This document shows, piece after piece, positions 1-12,403 of a stretch of DNA of 64,000 bases; within the stretch, counting starts at the first letter, position 1; each line of letters begins with the position of its first letter. Location: positions 12,950,676-13,014,675 of the forward strand of contig NC_136016.1 in NCBI RefSeq assembly GCF_048128805.1, in the 5' to 3' direction. Below the pieces are notes generated by a model. The model ran no database searches and was not told the origin of the DNA. It saw only the letters and a list, made by a program, of their open reading frames with translations. The position numbers were made by a program, and so were the translations under genes. This DNA is from Centroberyx gerrardi. Taxonomy: Eukaryota > Chordata > Actinopteri > Beryciformes > Berycidae.

Positions 1-479
1 CGTGCAAGCGAGAGATGAATTCGAGTCATGCTTGACTGGTAGCAACAATCTGAAGTTTTATTGGTTTATTTATGTGATAACAGCTTAGCTATGTACTGTA
101 TGTAGTATGGTTTTTGTGTAGTTTAAAAACCATTTTGAAGGAAAATATAGAAAATTAAAGCTTGAAACTGATCATTTCTGTTTGAAATAAGAAAGACAGG
201 GCGTAGAGAGACATCTGGGTACAGTGATAGAAACCTTATACCCTTCAATTCTACCACACACTCCTTTGCCTGTGGAAAAATAGTTGAAAATACCAGTATC
301 AACATTAACATTCGCCGGGGTGCTTTGACCTCTATGTTGCCTAAGAGAAAGTTGTGTTGTGAATAACCATCTGACCTCATCCACAGCAGACCTCTTAAAA
401 TTTGCCTACAAAGCAAACAGGAGGACTGGGGGTGCAACTCTCATCATGGTCAATATACATAGTTAGTTGCCAAGCACTT

Positions 480-1077
480 ACAACAAGCCAAGGCCTATGC
501 ACAGATTCTCTTTAGTGATTTTAGTTCAGCTTTTAATACAATACAAATTCATATACTTCTGCAGCGACTTCTCGACTTGGGTCTGAATGGGGGGCTCATA
601 CACTGGATTAAAGACTTTTTAACTGATTGCCTTTAGAGAGTGTGTATTAAAGGAGTATTAAATTAAAATGATAAGTAAATGAAACAGGATTCTCAATAGG
701 CTACAGCTGGAAAAATAATAGGCAGACAGCAAAAGCAACTGGATGAGTACAACTCAACTGTACACAACAAGTCTGAAAATAACCCAAGTCACCTCCTCCA
801 CCATGAGTTTGAGATCCAACGTTCAGCCTGGCGCGTTGTCGTTGTCCAACCTCTGTAAGGTCGTTTGTCCCTAAGGCAGTCAGCATCCTCAACAAGATGA
901 ACTATTGCAACTGCACTGTACTGAATTGGTTTGTGTCTGCCCTGCATCGGTACTGTTGTTGTATATGTGTGTACTTTAAATTGATGTTTTTACTGTGTCT
1001 GAGGTGAGCCTGAAGGCAAATTTCCAGCCTAGGTTGGACAATAAAGATCTTTTGTATTCTATTGTATTCTATTCTAG
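480..1077 (+). mobile_element. Degraded non-LTR retrotransposon (LINE) fragment, RT domain plus 3' end
   Basis: From about 493 a frame reads KAYAQILFSDFSSAFNTIQ, then LIHWIKDFLTD, an in-frame TAG, and RVCIKG. This is the reverse-transcriptase fingerprint of fish L2/Rex1/CR1-type LINEs (family consensus roughly 'A..LF.DFSSAFNTI', '..W..DFLT.R.Q.V'). The stop codon and the missing catalytic block downstream show it is dead. The segment at 790-1077 looks like the LINE 3' tail: it ends in 'caataaagatcttttg' followed by a short TATTGTATTC microsatellite (about 1052-1077), the usual 3' terminus of this class. The RT match is seen directly; the exact LINE family is inferred. Confidence 0.7.
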
Positions 1078-1245
1078 ATGAAGAAGCCATATCTCTGGCG
1101 ATAGCAAAACTACCAGAAGTAGGACAATATTGTGTTGGAGGACCAGAGAGACCAGAGCCTGAACTCTCCTTATTTCCTGGTACCCAAGAAGAGCATAAAC
1201 ATAAGGCTGATCTTGGACCTTTACTCTCTCACTGCATGCAAGGTA
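1078..1245 (+). pseudogene. Possible DIRS/Ngaro-type retrotransposon RT fragment
   Basis: Starting near 1132 a frame reads LNSPYFLVPKK and then RLILDLYSL. This resembles the conserved 'YFLVPKK..G..RPILDLR.LN' block in reverse transcriptases of tyrosine-recombinase (DIRS/Ngaro) retroelements. No other RT motif, integrase or terminal repeat is visible, so this is at most a short relic. It abuts the LINE 3' tail, as if the LINE had inserted next to or into an older element. Only about 25 residues support the call. Confidence 0.4.
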
Positions 1246-3235
1246 TTTTATTGCAATGAAATTTATTGTATATCATCTACAGTATTTAATCTTTTCAAAG
1301 AAACTGTGCTACTACAATTCATCCAGCTAATTGTTAAGGAAAATTAATTTTGTATTTGAAAATGAATATGGACCTGCTCAGCAACAACAAAAAAGCATTG
1401 GTTGTCACTTTACAGTACATTTTCAAGGCTTATAAAAACACAAGCCAAATTCAGCTTTTAATTGGTAGAACTTGCAACCATGCACTCTACTCAGACCACA
1501 TCGCTTGGATAGACAAAAATTACGTAAAATCCAGTGACCCCATTGGCTCGTCACATGGAAGTGTGAAAGTTCTGTCAAAATTCCATGTATGTTTCAGTAC
1601 ATGTAGAATTTGTAGACAGCATGTCACGTGTAGATTTGAGTTGTGTGTATTTTTTCTTTGTGTACAACTACAATCCCTAACTCATTCAAAAATGGTGATA
1701 TATACAACAACATAAACATTTATGAAAATCAGGTTATGGATTTGGCTTTATTTTTGCAAATCTTTTTTACACATTCACAACTACAAGTACACCTCTGTAG
1801 ACTTGGGTCAGTTTAAATCAACTCCTGCTGCGCATGGGCCGATAGGCAGAAAAAGGGACCAACATTTTTGATTGGACTTGATAAAACAACCACTATATGC
1901 TCAGTGAAAGGGGAGGGGATTGCGTCAGTGCGCTTCATACAGTTTGATTGGGTGCGGAACCCAGTCGATGTGAAGGCTATATTTGGCTGAAAGGTGTGTA
2001 GCATGATTATACAAGGAAAATGATATCTGTGATTACAAACGTTTAACTGGGTGTCATCAGTTTCTTGGAAACAGAGCCTGCTGCAATTTTCCCATATTTG
2101 TCTCTCCATGCGTGCAAACTGTCCAGTTAAGGATTGCACATAAAATTACAGAAGGTGCTGTTAATCCATTCACAACTCATCAGAAACGTAAAACTGATTC
2201 TTAGATTCATGCCAACTTTGTTTACAACTTTGTTTACACAGCAATTTTATGAGATTCTTAAAAGACTGTTGGTCAGACTAATAATAATAATGTTGTCAGT
2301 GAGACTATAATTTACAGTATGAAACATGGCATAATATCAAAGAAATATCTAAAAAAATATCTTATTTATAAAGGATGACTTTCCAACTAACAGACGCCAC
2401 CTCCTCTCAACCTCATCTGTCCTCTTTCCATTTGCTGTCTTCCTCCTGTGTTGATTTAGATAAAACAGCTGAACAGAAATCTAATCCTAGACTCTCTTGC
2501 TCCATGATGACAATGTTGCAGTACTGACACAAAATGAACAGGCGTGTATTGGAAGGGTTGGACTGATGAGCACAGTGGCACTACCTTGTGGGACTGCTTC
2601 TAGACATGAGGCCTATACTTTGCACAAATAGTCTATGGCATTTTAACTGATGAATAAATAATCTAGTCACGTATATACACTTTACTTTTCAATGAAGAAT
2701 AGAAGAATTAGTTAGAGAGTAGCTTCATGTGCTGTACACAACAAATCTGGCTTGTTTTATACATTGCTAACTTAACTATTGATCTCTTTTTTTCTATGGT
2801 TAACTAGTGCCATCCTCTGGTACATAAAGACAGGTGCACTACACAGGATTACTACACACTTCACAGGATTGCATTGAAGCCTAAAGGCCTCAGTACCCTT
2901 CCTTAATGGCTGTAAGGGGTGGGCGTTAAGGCCTGTAGGCTACCTGCCAAGTGTTGCTAGAGAAAGCATTACTGTAATAAATGGTACATAGTGAGAGAAT
3001 AATTAAATTTACTGAGCCATAGTTGTCAAGGAATAACTAAAAACTTAATGAGTAAACCCCTTTAAAGTAAACTTGTGTACCTGACCTGTTATAACTTACA
3101 TTCCCTACGTTACATTGAAACTACATTAAAAGTAATGGTCAGGAAAGAGAGTAAACTCATTTAAAGAGAATGAACAAGTGCAAAGCTACAAGTGTGAAAA
3201 AAAAAATAATCCACTTCATCATCTTCATCTTGAGG
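1246..3235. other. Non-coding flank downstream of the class B receptor
   Basis: AT-rich DNA with no reading frame that looks protein-like. It should include the 3' UTR of the minus-strand receptor gene just right of 3236, but I could not place a convincing poly(A) signal on that strand. A short ATA-rich run lies near 2280-2290. Confidence 0.5.
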
Positions 3236-6200
3236 TTAGGGGACATATTCTTGGGTTGGCAGATTGATGACATTGGTTTTAGTCTCAGGCCAGCATCCTC
3301 TCATCATCTTCTGAATTTCATTTTGGACCTGAAAGAAAATAAACATTTCTTAATGCTGGTTCATTTTGACAAACTTGGCATTGATGAAATAGTACTGTAT
3401 TGTGCTACCTTAGCGTACCTCTCCATTTAAAAAGCAGTACAACAAGGCAACAATAAACCCCTGTAACAAAATGAAAAATGCAAGTTATGTAAGTAATGTA
3501 ATTAGATTGTCAATAATACAGTCTTTATCAAAAACCGTGTTTCAGCATACAGTAACTCCTGTAATAAACAGTGAATCGTGAAGACTTTGGATCATATATT
3601 AGTAACTCATCTAGTTACAGTATCTATTGAGTCATTGGTAGGTTGAAGGATCCGGTACCTGGAAGGAGCCTAAGACCAATTCCAGGTAGAGTCGGGGCCC
3701 TATGCCAACATGCTCCGGGAACAGGGCAAAGACCACATAGTGTATGCCAAATAGAGGGATGAGCAGCAGAGTGGACCGAACTAGCCTCCTGCAGAGGGCA
3801 GCAGACAACAGGAAAGGAGTGTTATAGACTGAAAGGGAGAGCGAGAGATTGAATAGGAGAAAAAATATTCAGTTGTGTTTTTCTTTTTTTTCAATGGATC
3901 AGAGCGAATAATTTAATTTGTGAGAATAATGAATAAACTAAAATGGGGCAATGAGCAGATTGGCATTCACACTTAAAACATCCAGTCTTACTTGTATGGT
4001 GGTCTTTCACTTTGGTTCAAATGTGTAGCCTTTGTCTTCTGAACAACAATCCTGATGATGTTCATGAAGATCAGAAGGTTTATCTGTAGACCACATAACA
4101 ATAATACCAAAGAACTGTATCCTGTGGTGGGAGAAGGCTTCAAATTCTGTTTGCATGTTTTCTGCATGAAACCTTTTCCTTCAAAGTAACTAGTCACTGT
4201 GCATGCTAGACGAATGTAGAGAGGTAATAGGAAGGATATTTGCTATGAAATATGAAAAATGAAAATAATCCCCAAACTGTACTTAAAGCCTTACTAGGCT
4301 CAATCCACGGGGTTGAATTATCTTTTCTGTTGTAGCCCCACTTTGTGATTTAGACTGATGGGAAATACCTTATTTTCTCTCTTTCTAGTTTGTGCTTCGC
4401 ATTCCTCCTTATATAGTTCAGCAAGTCTAAAGATAAAGAAATGAATGAAGGAGTGTAGGCTACAAGTCTTACAAAGATAGAGAGTAGGATGGGAGTCTTG
4501 ATTATCCACCACAAACCACTATCCAGGTTATCCCAGCATCTGCGTATACAGAAACAATATCATGCAGTAACATCAAATGAAATAGATTGTCTAAATATAG
4601 TAGTATATACGGTGTGTCCAATTGTATATAGAACATTTGTCTGTTGACTTTTACTTACCCCTCATTATCAAACTGGCTTTTTAGCAGGGCCCAGATTACA
4701 ATGGTTACTGACGGAGTACCTAAAAAAAACCATCAGACACGCTAAAGTAAAGGCAAACACAGATGCACAGACAGACACAAGAACATGTACATACACAGCT
4801 TACCCCAACCTGTGATGGTGTAGACCCAAAAGAGCTTCCTCTTCTGACTGAAGGTGAAGAGCAGCAGGGTCTGCAGGTAGAGGCCCTCCACCAGCAGCCA
4901 GAAGAAATTAGCCAAAACACAATACTGGAAGAACGTCACTGCTGCTTTACACTTCAGCTGATGGGAAACAAAGGACACAGATGGAGTTTCTTGCATTGAA
5001 GGTCACAGTACAGTTAAACTCTAAATTGTAAATACAGGCTTACAGCATTTCCAATTGTGATCATTTTAGGTTTGTTTTAAGGCTTGATTGATGTATTGAC
5101 CTTTCACCAATATATCAGTATCAGTAATATATCAAAAATATACATTAAGGTTAGCACAAAATCATGATATTTACACACAACGATTTATAGTTTATATTAT
5201 TCACTATTATATCGGTATCAGGCCCAAGAATCACGTATAGGCCCCAACCTTACTGTGGAAACTGTACAGTGGTCCATGCTCTTGTCTGCAAACAACACTG
5301 CATCTTTGATAAATACAGCCAGGCTTCGGAGCATGAAGGTTGAGAACAGGTTGAGGTGGATGTAGGTGCGCGTACACAGCAATGTCCTGTGATATAATGT
5401 ATAAAAGGATGAGAAATACAAAGACTGTGAATTTCATACACAAACATGGATAGAATATCAGGAGGTGGTACAGAATATCTTTCTGACTTCATTTCCTCTA
5501 GCCTTGTACTAAATTCAACCATTTCATTTAAAGTGGATCACTATCATTTTATGTTAAAAGTCTAGTAAACACCCTGATCATCATTTTCTGATTCTACTTA
5601 TCCATGTAAGGAATAGTTTTCAGATGTCAAAGCCAACCTGAAGAAGCAGAAAACCAGAATGGCAATGAAGAGAGCAGCCAGAGAAACTCCATATCCAACA
5701 CTGTAGATCAGCTTCAGAGTATCAAAGTAATTTTGCTGGAACAAAAGATGAAATATTTAGCAGGCAGAACCTAAGTCATGGGTCCCCTGTTGGCAAAAGT
5801 GTGAACAGGATGTGCTTTTGATTTTGTTGAAACCCCTTTGGTGAAAAGGGATCAGCTGGGCACAGAGATTGCATGCATTAGTGAACTCAAAAAAGCAGCC
5901 AGTAAATTTGACAGAATGAAGCACACAGTATTTAGTGATGAAATTAAAATTTTAAGTATACAGTAATCCCTCCATTTTGTATCTACCTCTTTCCCTGTAT
6001 CCTCTTCTTCCACATAACCCTCATAATAACAGGCTATGTAATATGGCATGCTTGGCTGACTCCATCCTTGGACTGTACAATTCCTTGTGATGAGAACTGT
6101 AAATAAAACATTTGAAGACATAGTGGGACCCTGCCAGTATTCAGACTTGTACAATTCATCGAGTGCAATACAGTCTTTAGGTCTAATTTCATTTTCAGGT

Positions 6201-7207
6201 ACTCCCTCAGTAATTAAGCTGGTCTGGATCGTTCTTAAACAGCAAATTTGACAATGAATGGCGAGTAAATATCAAAAGACAACAGTATACTATTGAACAC
6301 CATCACCACTGCTATCTATATTATACAGTCTATAAGCTTACCGCTCTTTAGTTAAATGAAAATACCACTGACTTATTTCCTTCATTGCACCTCCACCCAT
6401 CTCTGTATCAGTACACTTTTTAAGCATCCTGGTTGTTTTGAGGAGCCATGGATGATGTAATGTTTACCTGGAGGAGTGTCAGGCTTCAGCAGGGGGAGAG
6501 GACAGTGGACGGAGATGCTTTCCCCTTGGGAGGCGGCCGGCCAACAACTCACTCCATCCCACTCCATCGCACAACCTAACACTCAAATAAATTAGTAAAC
6601 GTCTACATATGTCTGCTGGGACTGACACAGAAAGGATTGTATTCATTTTGCGGTTTTGAACATATGTCAGTCATCCTCTTTTCTTTCAGCTAATTTATGA
6701 CATTTTCTGTAGTCCAGAGGAACATGTACCTGCAGTTTTATTATCGGTTGATCGCAGTGATGCTTTACTAGTGGTCTGCATCTTGAGTTTACATTTGTTT
6801 TCTTTCTCCAGGAGATGGTGAACAATGGAACATTCTGGATGAGTTGAATTAACCTGACAGAGAAACACAGTCACAAAACCACAGATTAATTTGTTATTTA
6901 TTCAATCTGCCCATTATTTCCGTGGAGGCACACCTTAGTTTACATATTGCACAAGGGATAGTTACAGCGCATCATGCTGGTTGATGAACCATTAACCATT
7001 ACAATGATGCATATTTCTGCAAGAAAGCTGACCATGTAGAGATCAAATTTTAAACAAAAATCACTAGCTCAACCTTAATATTTGTTATGCACAGTTAACA
7101 TTATTTATGGCACACTGGTTACAAGAATTCCTCTGAAAAGTTAAGTGACTTACCATGTATCTTGCATTTATTAGCATGTAAATGACAGCAGCCAACCTGA
7201 TGTCCAT
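3236..7207 (-). CDS. Class B1 (secretin-family) GPCR, GHRH-receptor-like
   Basis: Complete 13-exon gene, 421 aa. Exons (minus strand): 7207-7154, 6853-6730, 6575-6468, 6096-5987, 5735-5638, 5386-5254, 4957-4804, 4719-4659, 4539-4473, 4083-3992, 3788-3659, 3460-3419, 3328-3236 (stop TAA 3238-3236). Every junction is GT..AG and the phases close; exon sizes 133, 154, 61, 92, 130 and 42 are typical of this family. Residues 1-18 form a signal peptide; residues 19-132 are the hormone-binding ectodomain with HPEC, a WDG motif and the family cysteines. TM1-TM7 follow, with the conserved TM3 Cys, LVEGLYL, the loop-2 [12 protein letters not shown] in TM6 and [16 protein letters not shown] in TM7. The product should be a plasma-membrane peptide-hormone receptor, by family knowledge Gs/cAMP-coupled. 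The HPEC start and the [13 protein letters not shown] stretch resemble GHRHR most, so this is probably the second GHRH/PRP-type receptor kept by fish (names such as ghrhrb or ghrhrl are in use). A VIP/PACAP/secretin receptor is the alternative. The C-tail is short (30 aa). Confidence 0.85.
4321..4362. repeat. Short repeat block shared with 11312-11353
   Basis: The stretch 'ccactttgtgatttaga' with flanking tctgttgtagcc recurs at about 11312-11353 as tctattgcagcc..ctactttgtgatttagg. The second copy lies inside a MITE-like element, so this intronic copy is probably a fragment of the same family. Confidence 0.5.
4804..4957 (-). CDS. Receptor exon 7: TM3 and start of TM4
   Basis: Begins [20 protein letters not shown] and continues with [12 protein letters not shown], ending in ITGWG. 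The cysteine in LKC is the partner of the extracellular-loop-2 cysteine (GCWD, exon 9) in the class B disulfide. The Glu of VEG is the class B counterpart of the class A DRY region. Length 154 nt, phase 0 to 1, matches this exon in other secretin-family receptors. Confidence 0.9.
7154..7207 (-). CDS. Receptor exon 1: start codon and signal peptide
   Basis: Encodes [18 protein letters not shown] and then a canonical GTAAGT donor, phase 0. The start was chosen because the ATG sits in a good context (ACCATGG) and is followed by a short hydrophobic segment. The next exon opens immediately with the mature HPEC ectodomain after two linker codons and an N-glycosylation sequon (NST). The hydrophobic core is short for a signal peptide, so an additional upstream coding exon cannot be fully excluded. 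Confidence 0.7.
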
Positions 7208-9781
7208 GGTTTCCAGTGATAAAACACTAAACAACTTTCCACTCAGTCTCTGAGGTGGTTGTCTTCACCATCTGTCAAACAAAAGGATACAAATCCATGG
7301 CAACATCCCAAATGGGATAGCCGCATTTCTGTTGTATGGCCATTTTTCTTAAATGGCTGACCATATTCCTGCACTTTAAAAAATACTCTATGGTTCAAGA
7401 TATGGCTTTCAAATGTTTCCTCTTCAGAATTTGTTCACCTGCTTTCTCCGTGCAGGTGAACTGATGTGGGGCTTTTTGCAGACCTCAAATCATGCATGGC
7501 ATGACTGAACTTACATCTCTGTCATAAAAGCATGACATCACCTGGGAAGTATTCAAACCAACTTGAAATGACACAAACGCAAACAGAAAACAACTTTTAT
7601 GCAATGCATAATTTATGGCATATACTGTAGGCGTAATTGTGGACTGTTTTAGAACAAAAGACATGGTAACCATAATGGAACTATGTGGTTTCCAAGTGTC
7701 ATGTTAAAGATGTGCACTAAGTGCAGTGTATTTTTTATTTTTTATTTTTATTTTTTTATCTTTGTAATCTGAGCTACAGGACATGGTTTGTAGTCTATCT
7801 ATAATTGAAAAAGGGCAAGTCTTCCCAGTGTTGGAATAATCATGCAATATTCAACAAAATGCTAAGAAGGTGGAAATCAAATAAAGGGAAGGTAAACAGA
7901 AGGCATACCTACTAGTCCTGATTCATACCGTTCGAAGAGCACAAGTGGAGGCTAGTAATAGGTATTGCATAGATACATGAGCTTTGAATTGTTGAGCTTT
8001 GTCGTAACATAGAGGAAAACATTTTCTTTCATTTAAACGTATTGAGGAAAGTCCTAAAACTGCCACCACTATGGCATGTCTTCCACTCCGGCCCTGCAGT
8101 ATCCTTCCCCGTAGTTGGCTGTCCAAACTTGGTCATAGGAGTCTCTACCTTCATTGATCATGCATGGATGTATGGTGCAGCACACTACTATATCTGTCCC
8201 CAGGGTGCAGTGGCATGTTGGGGGGGCAGAAGGTGGACCACATATGGTTTCATGCTTCATAAAGTGTGTGTCTGTGTATGATGAAGCTTTACATTTTCAT
8301 TATTGTTCTACTATACCTCTCGTTACCATGAGCAGAGGTGGTGAAATGTTTCAGATTTACAGTGTATATATATGATACGTACAGACATATAGCAGTAACA
8401 AGACCAAAATAGAACCAAGGTGTGGTACAACAGCCTCCAATCCCTGAGGACATAGTCCACATCTGTCGAGAGAAATGGTGCCAACAAAGCACAAGCAGAA
8501 CAAATAGGGGGATATGTTCTCCAACCCCACAATATTTCTTTATTTGATTGCCAACATAGGAGTATATTTTAACAGTTGAATTTGCAGCAAAGTGTGTAAA
8601 GAAACTAAACATGAAAACTATGCTAGTTTCAAGCTCGCTGCCTGTTTTGTCTGTGTAGCTGACTAATATAACAGCTTAAAGTATCAAACCCAAGTATATC
8701 AGTTGTACATTCTAAATTTCAATTTCACATGAACGGCAAAAATCAACATGACATCCACACTGCACCTATTACTTTTTAAACGTGCCACTATAAGTAGTGG
8801 CTCATTTTTCAGTTTCATACCAACAAGTTGATGTGTTGACAGCAAAGGTCAAATTCAAAGGTCATCAAACTGGGAAGTGCAATCTCCAGACTCTACTTTT
8901 CTTCTAGAGGGCAGAGGACTTACAGCTGTGTGAAAAGGAGCATTCCACAGTGTGATAGAATAGAATATAACTGATGTCAGTGTTGTCTGTGTTGCCGGTT
9001 CAGCAGCCAATGACAACAGATGCCTTGTCTAGGGCTAAAAATGGCTCCTGTTAAAGCTTGTAAAGGTCTTAATTAAGCATTACTCACTCTGTGTCATTGC
9101 TAGCTTTACAGCATAATCTTTGCTGTAGCAAGTCCACTGTAGCATATATTTATATTAAGTGTAAATATAGCACTTGCATGCATTTAGTCTGTGGGTTTTT
9201 TAGTTGTCTTTTACCAAAAATGAATCTCAGACATTATCTTTAATTTATTCAATATGAAGACAGAAGCAGAGCTCTGTCCTGTACTTTCCACTGGGTGTTG
9301 TATGTGTATCAATTAAATGAGACAACAACAGTGACTCTGCTATCAGCAAACAGAATAAAGGCCTGTGGACAGCTGACAGCAGTCATTTAATAAAATGAAA
9401 TGAAAAAATGCTTGCGCGATGGATGATATTGATATTGTGGACATGGCTTTTTTGTACACAATTTCCTTATCAGCACTTAGAACAAATCCAGAAATTGGGC
9501 CTGGGAGGATTAGATGCCAATACTTAGTATTTTCCCTCAATATAATGGACATAGTATTTCCAATATGCACCTTGATTTTGTTGACCAGGGGCTCTGCAAA
9601 GCACCAGATTATCTTTTTGGAAGCTATCTGACAGCTTTTGTCCGACAAATGCAGTCTCAGCAACAGAAAAATTGTGACTTTTAGATTTTTTTAATGATAT
9701 GTTGTGCAGCTCCTGCATTGATACCCTAGTACCAGTATGGCCAGTGTTTATTTATTAACAAAAGAATGATTTCATGCAGGA

Positions 9782-9973
9782 CTGGGGCTGTCTGAGGAAG
9801 ACGTGGATCTGTCGCTTATGGATCTCCTCACCTTCAACTATGAAGGTGAGGAGATTGATGATACTCAATATCTCCCTCTAGTGTTTGGGCCTAGTTTGGT
9901 TCCTCTACCATCAATTCAGCCAATTTATCATTTACATTCTCCATCATTTGTAAACTACCTCATGTTTGGTTGA
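9782..9973 (+). other. Orphan exon-like acidic reading frame with a perfect hairpin
   Basis: An acceptor-like 'tttcatgcag' precedes a frame that stays open for 63 codons to TGA at 9971-9973. It starts LGLSEEDVDLSLMDLLTFNY, continues EGEEIDDTQ and then becomes hydrophobic. I recognise no family. Within it, 9822-9836 (atctcctcaccttca) pairs perfectly with 9841-9855 across a 4-nt loop. It could be a fragment of a decayed gene or transposon, an unrecognised exon, or chance. No partner exon was found. Confidence 0.25.
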
Positions 9974-10190
9974 CAAATCATGCAGCATCATTATGTTACA
10001 TTTGAATAAGATGTGTTTGAAAGTTGTATGATTTTATATATCTTTTAACAGTGTACTTTTCATGTAGTTGAAAAATGCTCATGTCAACTTAAAGTTGGAT
10101 CTGAAGATAACTGATATTTGAGACCAGCCTCAAATCTTTTACCAACTGGATTATGTCATGAAAACATATCCCTGATGGAGAGGGGGAGCG

Positions 10191-10209
10191 ATAGAGAGAG
10201 AGAGAGAGT
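10191..10209. repeat. (GA)n microsatellite
   Basis: Simple GA repeat, about 19 nt, with no associated feature. Confidence 0.85.
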
Positions 10210-10953
10210 AATTTAACAGTAAGCCAGGAATTAACAACTTGTTCAATTGATTTGGATAAAGCAGTGTTACACAACTTTTTTTTTCACAGTGTGGAACAGA
10301 TGGTCAGTCAGTCTTCACATACTTAACAAGTATTTTCCAAAAAGAGATGCTTAAACTCATCGTCATAAATATACTTTCTTCAGTTGACAGTGATATGAAT
10401 CAACTGTCACATTCCAAACCCAAACTCTCAAGCCACCTATTGGTGTGCAACAATACTTCACTCCGGCACCGCTCCAGCAGCAAGGACAATGGCCAGTAGA
10501 TACACAACAGCCACCGCTGGTGTCAGTGACCAAACATGGCTGTTGTGGTCAAGGATGAAATGACCCATCAAACGTTTGCCATGCAGCATCATTATACTAC
10601 AATAATAAGCTTCTAAACAGAAATACTACAGAGGACCTCCAACAAATTTTACTTTAAGGATGTTATTCTGAATTACAAGACATTTTTCCATAAACATCAA
10701 GCTTTTCTCTGTTGTTTTATAACTTTTAAGCATAAGTTCTTCCAATCAAGGAAAATGCAATCCTATGATGTCGTCAAATTGTCTGAGAAGGTTGAAAGAA
10801 AATTGTATGAACAGTCATTTGCCTGTACTTAATTTAAACATCTAGAATTATGGAAAAGGACTTAGAAAAGCTATGGAAGTTTTAGGAAAATGTGTACTTT
10901 TAAACAATTTATGTCACTTTTGGTAGCATTACTCAATTTCCCCACATTGACCA

Positions 10954-11395
10954 TTAAAGATGCACCAGGCAACTTTGCATGTTAGCAGCTACAAATGGCA
11001 GCGTTTGAAAGATTTGAACCTCAGTACTGAGAAATCATGTAGCTGCACACAGCACCCTCAGCCTCAGCACCCTCTGTGATCGTTTTATACCAAACCAGAA
11101 CAAAGGGATGACAGAGGCAAAAGATCTAACGTTGGTGATTCCACTTTTCCTTCAACAGAGCGCTCGCTCGCTGCAGTTCAGGAGACAGTTGGCATTTCAC
11201 TCTTAAGTTTTGATTTGTCACCTTCCTGTGAGTGGAGAAGTGTCCAATACCCAACACCAGAATTTCATTTGGGCAAAAACGATGAATCTGTGAGGGGGGA
11301 CCGGACGCTATTCTCTATTGCAGCCCTACTTTGTGATTTAGGCTGATAAGACGGATGCATTTTTAAATAAAAATCTTGCCTAGTGCAACTTGAAA
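10954..11395. repeat. MITE-like element with short terminal inverted repeats
   Basis: The left end reads 'tgcaccaggcaactttgc'. The right end, reverse-complemented, reads 'gttgcactaggcaagat', so about 12 bases of terminal inverted repeat are visible (gcacYaggcaa). There is no coding capacity. An internal block (11312-11353) recurs at 4321-4362 inside the receptor gene. Target-site duplications were not resolved. Confidence 0.4.
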
Positions 11396-11692
11396 GTTTC
11401 ATCTAAGCCCCCTTCAAGCTCCACTCCTGTAATGTGCTGCATGACCAAGAAAAAAGCGTCCTCCAGTCACTGTGGTTCCTCAAGGCAGCGTCAGACTGCT
11501 GAGCAAATGAGGATTAGAAGGGTGGCTTGATGTTCTTAGCTTGAGTAGGATCCCACGGTAGACACCTGGCCCACAGTGAACTCCCACCGCAGGATAAATC
11601 CAAATCATCTTCAGCCAGACAACTAGTGGCAGCTGTTGTCCTGGGCACATTTCCAAGAGGGAAGAGAGGGGAAGAGATAGAGAGCAAAATAG

Positions 11693-11718
11693 AGAGAGAG
11701 AGAGAGAGAAAGAAAGAA
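11693..11718. repeat. (GA)n microsatellite
   Basis: Imperfect GA repeat followed by GAAA units. Longer purine-rich sequence surrounds it. Confidence 0.8.
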
Positions 11719-12380
11719 GGCGAAAAGAGTCTTGTGCTGCCAAGACGTCATCACTTCAACATTCCCATAGAGATCTGACCGTCAATAATTCCCCTGCTGT
11801 TTTCCGGAGCTGAATGGTTTCTCGACTCAGTGTAAAAGTTGGCACCGAGTGTGTGACAGTGAGGGGCCACAGAGAGGCCAGTGAAAGAGAAGTGACACAA
11901 GGGTGCACTGTTTATTACCCGCGCCCTCCACTGTTTTATGTGCCATGCCTCGACCTTTGTGTGACTACACTGGTCTCTCACAATGATTTCTCTTCATTTG
12001 CCCGTCTCTCACACACAATCATTGTATTTTTAAAGGGCTCTTTTTGTACATTTTGTTAACGGAATATTCCTATACTGCAAAAAAAAAAAAACGCATTCCC
12101 ATTCTGATCTAGTATATTTAGAGATATGTTTCAAAATATACAAAAAATGGCCAATAATTGTATTTGTACATTTGTAGATGATATACAAATCAATTACGTT
12201 TTTTGACACTAGAATTATATTGTCTTCTTATGCTCTGCTGGCAACATATAACAAATACTGTATAGGCTATCCAAAATGAATTTTGGCCAAATATATTTCA
12301 AATGTATTTCCCCATATGGTTCAAAATAAAAGGAAAGAGTAGGAAAGTAGAACATAGGGTTATGGCAAGATTTGAAGCTT

Positions 12381-12403
12381 GTGTGTGTGTGTGTGTGTGT
12401 GTG
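12381..12403. repeat. (GT)n microsatellite upstream of mapt
   Basis: Perfect GT repeat of about 11 units, roughly 200 bp upstream of the presumed mapt 5' exon. Confidence 0.9.

Noticed and set aside
3236..7207. Calling the class B receptor crhr1 because it neighbours mapt
   Set aside because: Translated exons do not match CRHR1: TM3 reads [17 protein letters not shown] rather than the CRHR1 pattern, and the ectodomain begins HPEC. It belongs to the GHRH/VIP/PACAP/secretin branch.
9343..9663. 106-codon minus-strand frame near the orphan exon-like segment
   Set aside because: No recognisable motif, no splice signals, and a different frame takes over upstream; probably chance in AT-rich DNA.
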